NCBI GenBank assembly: GCA_022497145.1
Contig: MU385892.1
Location: 62,001-126,000 of the forward strand
Reading direction: 5' to 3'
Length of the DNA stretch: 64,000 nt
DNA from: Rostrohypoxylon terebratum
Lineage: Eukaryota > Ascomycota > Sordariomycetes > Xylariales > Hypoxylaceae
The notes under the pieces were generated by a model. It saw only the letters and a program-made list of their open reading frames with translations. It did not search any database and was not told the origin of the DNA. How positions within the stretch are numbered: the first letter of the stretch is position 1; every line of letters starts with the position of its first letter. This document shows positions 1 through 10,960 of this stretch, piece after piece. The translations under genes were made by a program, and so were the position numbers.

Positions 1-537
1 GGTAGGTCTACCTACTCCTCCAGTTACCAGTGAAGGAGCGGCGACAGAAGGTAGGTACGCAGTACAGCGGGAGCTGCTGGAAGCCTAGAACGCCTGCTAC
101 AGGGCCTACTACTACTGCAGGACTGCAGGTACTAGGTACGAGTACAGATACAACCACTAAAGTGAACCCTAAATTCGAACCTGCTAACCTAATAGCCCGC
201 TTACTACCATTGCTCTCACACTGCTATAAAGTCTCCGGCTACAAATAAAATCGAGCAAGACTACTATCGATGTATCTTTAGAGATCCATTAGAAGTTAGA
301 TTAGTAAAAAATGGCAAAGATAAACTAAGTTAAGGGTAGTTAATATATCAATAGCCTTATGAATAGGTGGTTGAAGAATCGGTTTACTTCTTCTGGCGGG
401 AACATAGAAGGAAATAGTAGTGGATAGAAGTGCGGCATGCATGCAGTCATGTTGGAAACTCTGCATGATTGAAACTTGGTAAATTTTGTATCGTACCGGT
501 GAATTCTTCCCTTTTCTAATCCATCATTACTATCCAA
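1..537. other. Left-edge non-coding stretch
   Basis: No open frame here has recognisable coding character. The first 15 bases form an inverted TAGGT/ACCTA element of the kind that recurs through the window, and a second copy lies at about 128-139. The remainder is probably the 3' flank of the oxidase gene on the minus strand. Confidence 0.5.
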
Positions 538-1741
538 TTACAGCTTTGATTCTCCAGCTTGGGCATTATACCATGATGTGTTGGAATCCAAGTGTTCTGT
601 AACCAGCCGCGCGACGCCATCCGCAACTCCCCAGCTCAGCTCGTAGCCACGGCCGCCCAAGCCGTAAGCATGGATGATTGTCTTTTTCTCATCAACTGTC
701 TCTTTCTCCAACCTAACACCACCCTTACGAGTTGGTCTTCGCCCAACAATATCCTTCATCACCGTGAACTTACCGTCAGAGCCTAGAATTTGTGGGTAAG
801 TCGCGGCAAACTTCTGCAACAGAGTCTCGCGCACTTCTAGGGACGGATTTGGGTCCCAATTGTTAGGCTCTTTGGTACCCCCAATGATAGTGCCGCCGTC
901 GAAATTTCGGGGAATACAGAACGTCCACGATTCGTCCGCATTTTGCCGTGTGACTGTCGCAGAGCACGGATTAGCCACGAGGCATGTCTGACCTGTTCAG
1001 CTATTAGTCTTCAGGGACGTGCCTAACTTTATTTTTAATAGTAGACAACCTACCCCTCGTAATGAACACATTCTCATCACCAAACCCGTTTCCTGACGCA
1101 TTAACCAGCACATCAACAGGCCCCGCCTCAAACCCCCACGCAAAAATCTCTCTCGGATCCCTAACCTCCCTCCGCAACACCTTACCCCCTAAAATCGCAA
1201 ACCGGCGCAATAGAAAAGCGCAGTAAACCATCGGATTCACGCACCAAGTGTCGTACTCACACCCCCACTGCACACCCTCCGGCAGCTCCTCCTTCCCCAG
1301 TACCCGGAACCCCTGCATCCCCAACTCCGTGCTCGCGCGCTCCTCGCTCAACGCACGGTACGCGGGCCCAGGCGCCTCGAGGTACTCGATCCCCTTCATA
1401 AACGTGATCCCGGCCTCCGGGTGCCGCGCTTGCACCGCGCGCATGTGCTCGAACGTCCGCAGGCTCATCGCGTGCTCGCGCTCCTCGGCGGCGTTGGCCG
1501 GCGGGACCAGCCGGTTGTGGGCCCCGCCCCACGGCGACGTGTAGTTGATCTGCGACGAGTCGATCGTTTCGGAGCCCGAGGGGAAGTCCCGCGCTACGAT
1601 TGTGACGGCGTGCCCGCTGCTTTGGAGACGCAGGGCGGAGCTAAGGCCGATTACGCCGGCGCTGTGGGTGGGTTAGGTTGAATTGCGGGAGAAGGGGGTA
1701 GGGGTGGGGGAAGGGTACCCTAGGACTACTATGTGCGGCAT
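538..1741 (-). CDS. D-amino-acid oxidase, peroxisomal (FAD-dependent)
   Basis: Model join(1719..1741, 1054..1661, 538..992) on the minus strand, 361 codons, phases consistent. The enzyme oxidatively deaminates D-amino acids to 2-oxo acids, ammonia and H2O2 using FAD. Exon 1 encodes only eight residues and splices into exon 2 to complete the Rossmann motif VVLGAGVIGLSSALRL. Further family marks are YTSPWGGAHNR at about residue 50, the TRGQTCLVANP stretch created across the second splice, and the C-terminal signature HAYGLGGRGYELSWG. The protein ends in SKL, a canonical PTS1 peroxisomal signal, which fits the peroxide by-product. The second acceptor was chosen because the one five bases downstream gives an immediate stop. 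Length and motifs match fungal DAOs; D-aspartate oxidase is the main alternative, as substrate cannot be read from the sequence. Confidence 0.9.
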
Positions 1742-2350
1742 AGTGGAATGCGGAAATGTCTTTGATATAGTAAGTTTCGGTATGAGCTTATATCTTTACA
1801 AGTAGTTAACTCGAAATATCGTTGGAGCAGTTCCGTTATTGAGCACTCGGAGTAAGGCTACGGTGTCTGTCGTCCAGTATAGGTAATAGCTTCCCCAGTT
1901 CGGAAATACCAGCGCACGGATCAAAAAGACAGTCTCGGGAGCGTGAGTGATAGTAACGATTTCTACTACTTTTTGCTAAATGTGATATAAAAGGATAGGA
2001 TGTTCGATGGGATGAGTAGGACGATGCCCAGTCTAGAAGAGTGCTAAACCATGACGCTAGGGGTTGCATTCGGCAATCACCGTGGTAGCATGCCGAAGAT
2101 CGGAGGATAAGTGGGGCCGAAAGGAAGCCGACTGCCCACTTCGATCACCCGCTCTTAAGTTTCCGAATGTGGGTACGACGAAGTTACTTCCTCCGAATTG
2201 GATGTCGTCGGTAGTTCTTGCCGCTCCGACTTAACAACATGATGACCCGACCGCTAAAGAAAACGAAGCTCTCTACGAGGCAGTGGGCGTATACTCCAGA
2301 TATCGTATTGAAAATTGAGGCGTTGAACAACGCCTCAATTCCTTAGATAC

Positions 2351-2987
2351 TTGAACAGCTACAATAAAAGATGTAATGAAATAATATATCGAAAAGTACC
2401 GCCTAGACGCGCCGAACCAATACAGTTATCCCATCGAATTAGTGGGATGATTGCTTCAGATGGGGCATCTGATGTCGATCTGAAACAATACCCATCACTT
2501 GCCAAGCTGCCAAGGAGAATCGATGAACATCAGAAACAACAAAATTTAGTTTTATTTCTTGGGGATTACGACACCACGTGGATCCCCTCGGCTGTTATGG
2601 AAACTCTTTTCTGATGTGCTTCTGGGTACTGGCTGATCTCATAGGATCTTCGTCAGGGGTAAACCTATATAGCCTACAAAGGCGTACCCGCATAGGAGAC
2701 AGGGTGAAGCCAAGCTATCAAAGAGCCTCACGATACGAAAATGGGTGGCTTATCGAACCACACATTTTCACTTCAGCCAATAACTATGGTGCTTAGGAGA
2801 GATGTTCATCCCACATACTAGTGCATCTCGCCCATATACAAAACCTCAATTCCCATTTGCGTCGTACGTGGCGCTTGAGTCCTTCACCATCTTAGGCTCA
2901 GGGGGTTGGGAATTGCTAACGAAAAAGAAGGGTCACTATTACAAGATTCTGAAGGCTCTATTGCGCCGAGACTTATGCGGTTGTTGA
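2351..2987 (+). pseudogene. Possible broken gene, family unknown
   Basis: Successive short frames have protein-like composition. The first (from 2351) contains VPPRRAEPIQLSHRISGM and then LVLFLGDYDTTWIPSAV before a stop at about 2614; two more frames run to about 2796 and 2987. No obvious splice pair joins them, and stops interrupt each one. This could be a mutated gene remnant or exons of a gene whose introns I could not place. I do not recognise the family. Confidence 0.22.
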
Positions 2988-3269
2988 AACAACCTAAGCC
3001 TTACCAAATGACGAGTCACCATGAGTGACGCGCCATAGTATATGATGGTGGTGAGCCCACCCGACCCAGCAATTGAGTTGTATCCCCTTACTATTCAATC
3101 AAAACTCTGTCTGTCCTTTCCTTCTACTGTATCTCCAAGCGAGCGAGTAACCGTTGAGCGGCAACTTTTAAGTCGTACATATCATTCTAATAGACAAGCA
3201 AGACTTGTTGGAAACTACGCATTATCGAGTCCTTCGTTACCATAGAGTTGAGAGAATCACTCAGTCAGA

Positions 3270-4185
3270 ATGATGCTATTTCTTGTCAGCTCCATTTTTA
3301 TTTCATTTGCCAACGCGTTACCATCTCGGATAATATCAAGACAAGAGTCAGCCAATGCTGGGGGATTTAAGAGTACGTCCTGGGTTATTCTATGAGCTTA
3401 CTTGGTGTTACGCCATGCTAATAACATCAATAGTCAACGCCGCAAACAGAATAATTCCAGTCGTCGTCGGTGGAGCACAAGATACCTTCGTACCAAACAC
3501 AGTAACGGCCGCCGTCGGGGATGTCATACAGTTCCAATTCAGTAATGGCAACCACACTGTAACCCAAAGCGCTCAGGATACGCCGTGTCAACCGCTCCAG
3601 GCTACCGTCGCGACCGCCATCCATAGCGGACATATTCCATTCCAAGATGGCCAAACGACAGTTGGAACATTCAATATGCCTGTGACCAGTACCGACACTA
3701 TGTTCTTGTACTGCGCAACGGGTCCACATTGTCAGGAAGGGCAGGTCATGGTCGTTAATCCGTAAGTCGACCGCTCTTCTCGCGGACCTTTGCTGACTAA
3801 ATATAGTACGGATGATCAGCAAATAGTTAATTATGCTAAAGGAGCCGCATCCACAAACTCTAGCGTTGACGGTTCCACTGTTTCCGGAGGAACCGTGGCT
3901 TCGATCCCACTTGCCGCTGCCGCGTTCGTCCCCGCCGCAGCCCAACAGGGACCACCAGCGGCTGCCGCTCCCGCAGCCGACGCCCCAACAGCTACGGCCT
4001 CCCCGGCTTCGTCGACGACCGCTGCTGATCAGGCAGCCGTGACGTCTGATGCTGCTATCACTACTATAACTGCCGCAGCTGGGTCTACAATCACATTACC
4101 GCTGCTGGATAATGCTTCGGTAGCTGGGACGACGACGACAACTATCACGGTTCCGGCGTCGGCTTCGGCGGCATCAGCCGCTTAA
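3270..4185 (+). CDS. Secreted cupredoxin-like (blue-copper fold) protein with Ala/Ser-rich tail
   Basis: Model join(3270..3372, 3434..3761, 3807..4185), 269 aa. Residues 1-16 form a signal peptide (MMLFLVSSIFISFANA). The cupredoxin domain (about residues 40-145) follows, with VVVGGAQDTFVPNTVTAAVGD, the ligand-type His in SNGNHTVTQS and a second ligand cluster YCATGPHCQEGQVM, which supplies Cys, His and a possible axial Met. The last 115 residues are a low-complexity Ala/Ser/Thr/Pro region, typical of fungal extracellular serine-rich cupredoxins bound to the wall. No clear hydrophobic GPI tail is visible, so I infer secretion rather than anchoring. Intron 1 has GTACGT and a GCTAATAAC branch; intron 2 has GTAAGT and GCTGACTAAA. 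Function is probably copper binding or redox at the cell surface; no enzyme activity can be claimed. Confidence 0.85.
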
Positions 4186-5236
4186 ATCCGGGAGTAGTTA
4201 TATGTACCTAAGGAAAACATATTCGGGTAAATATATATTTGAATAAATACGTGCTTTCGTAAGGCTTTAGATTCACTATAATACATGTAAATACCGCTGG
4301 GTCCCGTCATTAACAGGTTTATTAAACGCCCCAAACATCCCCCAAGATACCGTACAGCGGTTCACCTGATTTTGGACGGTATGCTGTAGGAAGGCGTAGG
4401 GTCCGTATCCAGATCCGCTGCTCCGGAGCATTGATATGAAAGGTTGAAAGTAGCGGCAAGGGTCAGTCATCCTCAGACTCATGAAATACCGACCTCGAAA
4501 ACAAGTCGAGTTATTTGAGGTAGAGGCCCTGGCGAAGCCAACTTTAAAGACGCCGACGGGGTCTTTGTCGCGGGTTTACCTTCGGCGGGTAGGTTCTAGT
4601 CCAAGGTGAGACGGACGGGCATGTCCACTCCTAAAATTTGAATCTATGCGGCTTTAGTGCATGATTTGAGGGGCCTAGAAAGTATATACTGTAAGGCTAG
4701 ATTCGGCCGCATAGTGGTTATATCATCTACCCTCCTTTTACCAGGTCCTGTGGCTTCCAATCTTAGGATACCACTTTGAAGTTACGCCGCAGAGCCACAT
4801 TGCAATGTCCAGGCTAAGATAATCTGAGAAAAAGCCTTCATATGCTTTTCCTGAGATATATCATAAGGCCCGAACTCAAACCTTTTCAGGAAACTTCCCT
4901 CAGATTCTAAATCTGATGGTGTTCTACCTTGAACATATTAATCCACGTATTCATCCCCAAATTCTGCAAATGTCAAATAGATCTCGTGTCTATTTGGCGA
5001 AACAAGAAGGCGGCTAGCGGCATAACGTTAGTATAAACGGGGCATCCGGACAATTGCACACAACATACGTATGTTTCTTACCCGGTTCCAGCCTACTCGG
5101 TGTGCTGGTGTGTTTTCCATGAGGCCTTGGAGGGTTACATCGTTGGTTGTAACCTATTCTAAGACCGAACCACCCAATCGAAAAGAAAAAGGTCAGAATT
5201 GCCGAAGCAGCTAAGGTCACATGGCAGGTACATTAT
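4186..5236. other. Intergenic, about 1 kb, no gene seen
   Basis: AT-rich and stop-dense in all frames. It includes the 3' ends of the convergent cupredoxin (+) and the 265-aa gene (-). No RNA gene or repeat of note was seen, apart from an imperfect hairpin near 4831-4855. Confidence 0.5.
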
Positions 5237-6082
5237 TTATGTTGTGTTGCCGACGGGGTCCCCTACAAACCAACATAGAGTTTGGTAAAACTCGGTTTGC
5301 ATGGCCTTTTCTCCTGACTTGAAGTCGAAAATGGGTGTCATTCTGACGAAAAGCTGCTGCTGGTTGATATACCCCTGTACGATGCGAAGAAGATATCCAG
5401 CAGCGGAAATTATGGTGACCTTAAATTTGTTAATTGCAAGAATAATTTTATTTAGGGCGAAACTCACTGGAACTATCTTGTGATGTTGATATTTCTCATC
5501 TCGAAGACGGCATCCTATAATCCACAGGATGACCTTCAGTTCTTTACTGGAAGGAATCATTTCTTGAAACGGCAATTCGTTTACCAGGAAACAATTCATG
5601 TGAGGTACCATAGGGTCGAATGTGTCCATAAAGATTTCGACTTTCGAGGGAGTTGCTTTCATCAACCTGAATAAAAGGTTGTCTTCATTAGGACTATGGA
5701 TATTAACTTGAGAATAACCTTAATACAGCTCTAGTACTTACTAAAAGAATGCCCATCTTGATTCGTCTAGGGTATCCAGATAAGTGTGAAACACTTCCCA
5801 TAAATCCCTGGCTTGCCCGCAATTGTCTAGCTGGTCATCGATAGGCAATATTGACGTGTATTCGTTGTCACAAGACTGGGTTTCGCTTATGAGTTGACGC
5901 ATCTGGGAGAGTGAGAAGGGATGGATAAAGGTCTCGCCAGCTCCTGGCTTTCCGCTATAGAAATCCAGGTGGTCAATTACAACCTTAGGGTCTAGGCCGT
6001 CGGAATTACCATTTTGGTTTATAACTTTTAGAGCTTTCGTAATGAAACGAAGAATGTCTAGCACGTGTTGAGGGTGTGTCAT
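5237..6082 (-). CDS. Hypothetical fungal protein, two exons
   Basis: Model join(5742..6082, 5237..5693) on the minus strand, 265 aa. The splice uses GTAAGT and an acceptor ATAG; a closer acceptor would create a TAG stop, while this one reads through WAFFYPNEDNLLFRLMKAT. There is no signal peptide or membrane segment. The middle contains FMDTFDPMVPHMNCFLVNEL, which looks like a conserved globular core, and the N-terminal third is acidic. I do not recognise the family and assign no function. The codon pattern and the clean two-exon join argue for a real gene, though either end could be incomplete. Confidence 0.6.
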
Positions 6083-7898
6083 ATTGTGAGTGAGTCAGAA
6101 CCATTTTGGTTGTTGATGGTTTGGAGAATGCCTTGGGGTGTTTTGAAATTGCGTCGATTATATATGCGGTGTGAAGGGTGGCGGCTGTGGCGCAGGCCCA
6201 CCTCCACCTCCACTGCAAGAAGTGTACGAAGTATGGATGGAGCAAATGGTGGACCGTTGTAGGTACGTCCCGGACTTTTCATGGCTAATTACTTACTTCA
6301 TCGAACCTAACAGCACTAAAGGCAGTCGCTACTCGGGTCTGTTCACATCCAACGAAGGAAGGGTTTGCGGGAGCACAGGAGCACAGGCTCTGACAGAGAC
6401 CGGGGGCTCGGGGGCTAGGGGGGCTATTGAACAACACCAGAGTATTATTTAGCAGAGCTATAAAGCCTTTACATAATCAACCTGGTTTAGTAAGCGCAAA
6501 TAGTTCATTAAATCTTAGTCAGTTTGCTTAGTAAAACACTGTCACGTGGATTCTCATATGGAAGAGTCCAATGTGACAACCTAGTCTGCAACCTGCAAGT
6601 TTCCAGCCCCCGCTATATTTTTCTAGCGCTGTTCCTGCATCTACACTCACATTCACATTTACGTATAATCTCCGACATCATTGTGTTCAATTGGTTTCCT
6701 GATCACCGTGCCCTCCAAATAAATAGCTCTCACGGTAATTTGGCGGAATCTCATTTCATTTATTTTCTTCGTCACATCTTATCCGTGGTGATCAAACAAG
6801 TGACCGTGTTCCGAGTTGAGATCTGGCGTGCTGAAGATAATTAATCGTCCGAGTTGTCATCGTGTGGAGGTCGCGTTGAAGAAAAGCGCGCTCGGTATTT
6901 TTACACTCGAGATCTCTTCGCGATCCACAAGGTTCGTCGGCAGGCAACTTTATCTTACCGCCTCGTGGGATGCAGATATCGCCGGATCTTTGGCGATACA
7001 GGTTCAAGGTTATCTCGAAGTCTCCAGTTGCCATGTGCCGCGCATATGACTACTAGGTACCCCGAATGATCTATCGAAGCGATCTCCCAAGGACCTGTTG
7101 GACTGAGTTCCGAATCTCCAACATGGAATTCGACCCAACCCCGCGCGCTTCATTTGATCTTGGCTTTTTTCAGTTACCGTTTTCGCTAGAGCTCCTGAGC
7201 TGGGCGGCTAAGATGTAGTGTGATCCTCGCTCTGATTGGATCGCCTGTTGTCTCTAACCTGCAGGCAATTATTCTATTTTAGGATGCGCAAATCACATTA
7301 GACCATCTCTCTCCCCTCCGCCAGTTTTCTTCACCCTTCCCGTCTAGGATAGAATGTGTGCAAATATTACAAGGGGTACAAGTGCCCGTGGTCTGCAAGC
7401 TTTCTACCGCAAACCTCCCCAAGTGGCTGGTTGAGATGCTTCACCCCACCTTCGGAGGCGTGCACAGCGCTTAGCAAAATAGCCCTAGGGTCTGGCTGCG
7501 TACCTAGTAGGTTTGCGCTCCGTGATCGTTGGCGGACCAAGTCCAATCAGCGTTTGCTGCATGCTGTACGTAGGTAGTATAAACATATTTTGGTATCTCC
7601 CTTACCTGGCGAACCAAAATAATGAAAATTTACTGTTTTCAATTTTCCAATTTTGTATCCTGTCTGTTGGTTGTCAGATCCGAACCTCGACGGTTGGATC
7701 CTTAGCACACGTGGATGAGTTTGTGACCTGCATCGCCGTGTTGTTTCTTCACCGTTTTGATATGGACCAAAAGACCATGTCCCGGTAACAGGCCAATCTG
7801 CGATTCAAGACGTACCCCAGTACCCCCGGATCCTTCTCCTATTCATAAACCAGGAATTGATATTAAAGACGACACTTCGCGGTGGGAAACAAGAAACG
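6083..7898. other. Intergenic, about 1.8 kb, no gene seen
   Basis: The stretch separates two divergently transcribed genes and must hold both promoters. Small open frames exist but none shows motifs, and they conflict with each other on both strands. No RNA genes were recognised. Confidence 0.45.
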
Positions 7899-9650
7899 AT
7901 GTCTTCAGGTGGACCCCCAGGAGGGCTTTCACTTTTCCCCAACACATCTAGGTCGCCACCTCGACAGACAACGCCTCGACCACGCGCTAGATCTTCATCT
8001 CGAAGGCAAGGCTCATCTATAGATATGACGCCGCCAAGGAATGGTCGACAGACGCCGGAAGACCTCTCCGAATTCGTTATCGACGGGTCACCATCGATGG
8101 AAGCCCCGCCACAGATAGCTTCGAATAATCCATTTTACCAAAATCAAGCAGGGCCGTCGGTATCAAGGCCAATACCGGTATCTGAGGTGCCGCCACGAGT
8201 AGATACCGCATTTTCAGGGACGAGCACCTTAGTAAGAAGTGAGAGTGAAATATCCCGAAATTCAATTGCCAAGAGACCCTTGGAGGAGCCATCATCGTCA
8301 TATACGACAGCAGAACCCGCTATTCGTTCAATATTCCCCCAGTATGATCATACTCTACCCTTTGACCGGCAAGAGTATTACCCAACTCAGGCGAGTCCAA
8401 CTCACATACCGCGGACAGTCATTAGCAGACAATCTCACGTACCCGAAGCCCGGAGTCCACCAATTCGGAGTCCCGTGAGAAGTCCCCTCAGTGCAGGATC
8501 GGCACAGCGGTGGCCTAGGCGGCCCCAAGACCCACCTGTGATTCCGACCGTGAGCACGACCGAGGATCTCCGCGATTTCTGGAAAGCTGCCAATGGATGG
8601 AAGGCCTCTGCCGTAGAAGGAAGAACTTTCTGCATGAAATTAATCCCCGAGAAGGATACGCCGATATATAACCTAACGTCATCATCTACTCAGCCATTCT
8701 ACCACATGCGAATAGATCCAACGTCGGCAAGCGCATACATGACTTTAAGCCGGCATGATCCAAGCAAACCATATAAAGGGGGAGACCCAACTACGAGTCC
8801 CAGGTCGAGCGGCTTCCTCGGGGCTCTCCGAGATTCTGAATCAAAGCCATGGCAAGAAGCCCTCACCACTACATTAGAAGAGCCATCACGCCGCCTACCA
8901 CCCAATGATGGTTTAGTGGCGCTTTTATACCCCACCGGAGCTGCGAAAGTGGCGTTGGATAGACCGGACGATATGCAAGCCGTAATGGCAGCGGAACGCG
9001 AATGTGCGCGCCTGGTCTGGGATGAGGATAGCCAAAATTACTTCTTGGTACATCCGGCCCTAGCATCGCCTTTCTGCATCACAGTAGAGCGCAACCCAGC
9101 ATGGAGCCGGACAGAATACACGGTCGAGCACATCGAGTCGCCGCACCATATCGCGAAGCTTACACGAGACGGCACCGGCGAGGGATGGATCGAGCTCGAC
9201 ACCTTGGTCGCGGGACAAATCGAGGCTTATTACATCCTCGATGTAGCCGTGTCTGCGCTCCTCCTCGTCGCCAATATTGACGAAAAGAATGTGCTTGTCG
9301 AGCACTTCGAACCACCGCCCCCTGCACACCTCCGGATTTCAAGCTCCAACTCCGATTTTCGTAGAAGTAGCAGTCGACTCAGTGCCAAGATCCTGAGCAA
9401 GAAAAGCGGCAAGAAGCGTGGGCGTCTCGAAGAACTGGAACTCGATCTCGAGAGCCAGGCCAGCAGCTTAGGGGGTAAGCTGAATATCAAAGACAAAGAC
9501 AAAGAGAAGTTGCCCGGGACAACGCGGACGATTATCAAGCTATTGAGCTTCGGCTTCAAGTGCGTAATCTGGGCGTTGACTTTGGCGTTCAAGGCGCTTA
9601 TGGCCGTTATCGTGGGATTGAGCAAGTGTTTGACGAGCGAAAAGCTTTGA
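7899..9650 (+). CDS. Conserved-looking fungal protein with hydrophobic C-terminal segment
   Basis: Single exon of 583 codons. The ATG at 7899 is preferred because the frame upstream has no other ATG with a natural protein start, and MSSGGPPGG opens a typical disordered Ser/Pro/Arg-rich N-terminus of about 190 residues. A folded middle part follows (about residues 210-480) with EDLRDFWKAANGWKAS, ALLYPTGAAKVALDRPDD and LDVAVSALLLVANIDEKN. A basic Lys/Arg-rich linker precedes a hydrophobic stretch at about 545-578 (KCVIWALTLAFKALMAVIVG), which could be a tail anchor or amphipathic membrane helix. I know of no assigned function. It is divergently arranged relative to the 5.2-6.1 kb gene and faces UTP11. 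Confidence 0.8.
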   Translation: MSSGGPPGGLSLFPNTSRSPPRQTTPRPRARSSSRRQGSSIDMTPPRNGRQTPEDLSEFVIDGSPSMEAPPQIASNNPFYQNQAGPSVSRPIPVSEVPPRVDTAFSGTSTLVRSESEISRNSIAKRPLEEPSSSYTTAEPAIRSIFPQYDHTLPFDRQEYYPTQASPTHIPRTVISRQSHVPEARSPPIRSPVRSPLSAGSAQRWPRRPQDPPVIPTVSTTEDLRDFWKAANGWKASAVEGRTFCMKLIPEKDTPIYNLTSSSTQPFYHMRIDPTSASAYMTLSRHDPSKPYKGGDPTTSPRSSGFLGALRDSESKPWQEALTTTLEEPSRRLPPNDGLVALLYPTGAAKVALDRPDDMQAVMAAERECARLVWDEDSQNYFLVHPALASPFCITVERNPAWSRTEYTVEHIESPHHIAKLTRDGTGEGWIELDTLVAGQIEAYYILDVAVSALLLVANIDEKNVLVEHFEPPPPAHLRISSSNSDFRRSSSRLSAKILSKKSGKKRGRLEELELDLESQASSLGGKLNIKDKDKEKLPGTTRTIIKLLSFGFKCVIWALTLAFKALMAVIVGLSKCLTSEKL

Positions 9651-10153
9651 ATACCCGAGTCAAAATGAGCGAGGAGGCGAAGTAAGATATCCTGATTTAT
9701 TGGAGAATTGATAGACGAGGACGTCCGGGAGGGATATCTGACAGCGGGACCTTTACCTATACCATCACCTATTCCATCACCTACTATATACCTACCTATC
9801 TTGTGGCATGGCTGGGCAGTACATATTAATGAAGCAGGCAGGTCGTTTCCTCTTCTGCACTTGAACTGCTGGACATAATTGGAGAGGGTTTCAGATACCA
9901 ATAACGGGCACGATATTATGCCTGGGAAAGGCGGTCGGTGCTCGAGAATCAGTCGGATTTGGATGTATATATGGGATTGGGTCTATTTCTTTCTGGGTAT
10001 CGCATAGCTCTAGACGATCTGAGAACACCAGGTGCCTGAACGCCGCCTATAATAATCAAAGCAAGGAAGATTCCGATTCCGATGATTGCCATTCAATGAC
10101 GCTCCCAAAACTTTTGTTGCATTGCCTTTTTGGTCCGTGTTGCTATATTAAAT
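9651..10153. other. Convergent intergenic region, 3' ends only
   Basis: About 500 bp between two convergent genes. It has tandem-like CCTATTCCATCACCTA copies near 9760-9785 and nothing coding on either strand. Confidence 0.5.
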
Positions 10154-10960
10154 CTATCGCTTCCGCTCCCGAATCTTGAACTTTTTGCCAGACTTCGTGA
10201 CGCCGTTCATGGATGTAGCTGTCTTAGCCATCTTGGCTCGTTGAACGTCCAACTCATATTCGGTTCGTGTCAGGACCTTGAGCTTCTTCCGCGCGTTCTG
10301 CAGCTGTTTCTGTAGTTTCCCGAGGAGCTTTTGTCGTTCTTTGGCTCGTAATTTCTCGGGGCTCTTCTCGGCATCATCGTCTTCCTCGTCCATATCTAAA
10401 TCCTCCTCCTCATCTGCTTTTTTGTGTTGTAGTATCTCCTCCCGCTCCTCTACGCCCTCAGTAAACACGATCTTCTTCGCCTTCGTCGGTTTTGGCATAG
10501 CAAAACCCATATCTTCATCGTCATCAAAACCTTCCCAATCCTCCTCGTCTAGACTTCCACCTAGCCCGATAACCCGTTCTTCAAGTTGTTTCACCTCCTT
10601 GAGCGCAGCGTTACGCACTGTCCGTATGTACCCCATATCTTGGGTCTTTAGGAGTCGCACGGTGTCCACGTCCATGGACTTGTTGCCGCGGTCGCCGTTG
10701 ACAGTGCCAACCCACCTCTTGCCTTGACTGAGCGCGTGGCCGGGGCCTTTACGGGACATCATTCCGAAGTAGAACTCATCTTCGTTTCGGTCGGCGGCTT
10801 TCTGTCGCAGCGCGCGGAGTTGGGCTTTCTTCTTGTTGAAGTCTTTGGCTCGTAGGGAGTAGTCCTTGTGCTTTTCGAGAAGACCGAGACGTTGGCGCTC
10901 TTGCGGCTGCGCTCGCTCGCGGTGAACACGCCGTTGGACGGCGTTTCTGATCGAAGACAT
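10154..10960 (-). CDS. utp11: U3 snoRNP-associated protein Utp11 (small-subunit processome)
   Basis: Single exon, 268 aa. The N-terminus [19 protein letters not shown] and the block [18 protein letters not shown] are diagnostic of Utp11, a component of the SSU processome that acts in the nucleolus on 18S pre-rRNA. Later marks are [20 protein letters not shown], an acidic stretch at about residues 190-215, and a basic C-terminus [10 protein letters not shown] that probably binds RNA or localises to the nucleolus. The length matches fungal orthologues (250-280 aa). The lysine/arginine- and glutamate-rich composition produces long spurious frames on the opposite strand. Confidence 0.96.
   Translation of the reverse strand: MSSIRNAVQRRVHRERAQPQERQRLGLLEKHKDYSLRAKDFNKKKAQLRALRQKAADRNEDEFYFGMMSRKGPGHALSQGKRWVGTVNGDRGNKSMDVDTVRLLKTQDMGYIRTVRNAALKEVKQLEERVIGLGGSLDEEDWEGFDDDEDMGFAMPKPTKAKKIVFTEGVEEREEILQHKKADEEEDLDMDEEDDDAEKSPEKLRAKERQKLLGKLQKQLQNARKKLKVLTRTEYELDVQRAKMAKTATSMNGVTKSGKKFKIRERKR

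Noticed and set aside
3427..3945. 172-codon minus frame across the cupredoxin gene
   Set aside because: Opposes a well-supported spliced gene and crosses its intron.
5014..5220. Minus frame with a signal-peptide-like start (LAASAILTFFFSIGWFG)
   Set aside because: In-frame ATG is lacking at the start (GTG only) and the rest has no cysteine pattern or motif.
9230..9901. 223-codon minus frame overlapping the 7.9 kb gene
   Set aside because: Antisense to a convincing ORF; serine/leucine-rich composition is the mirror of its charged codons.
10278..10727. 149-codon plus frame inside UTP11
   Set aside because: Pure Ser-rich shadow of the acidic/basic UTP11 coding strand.
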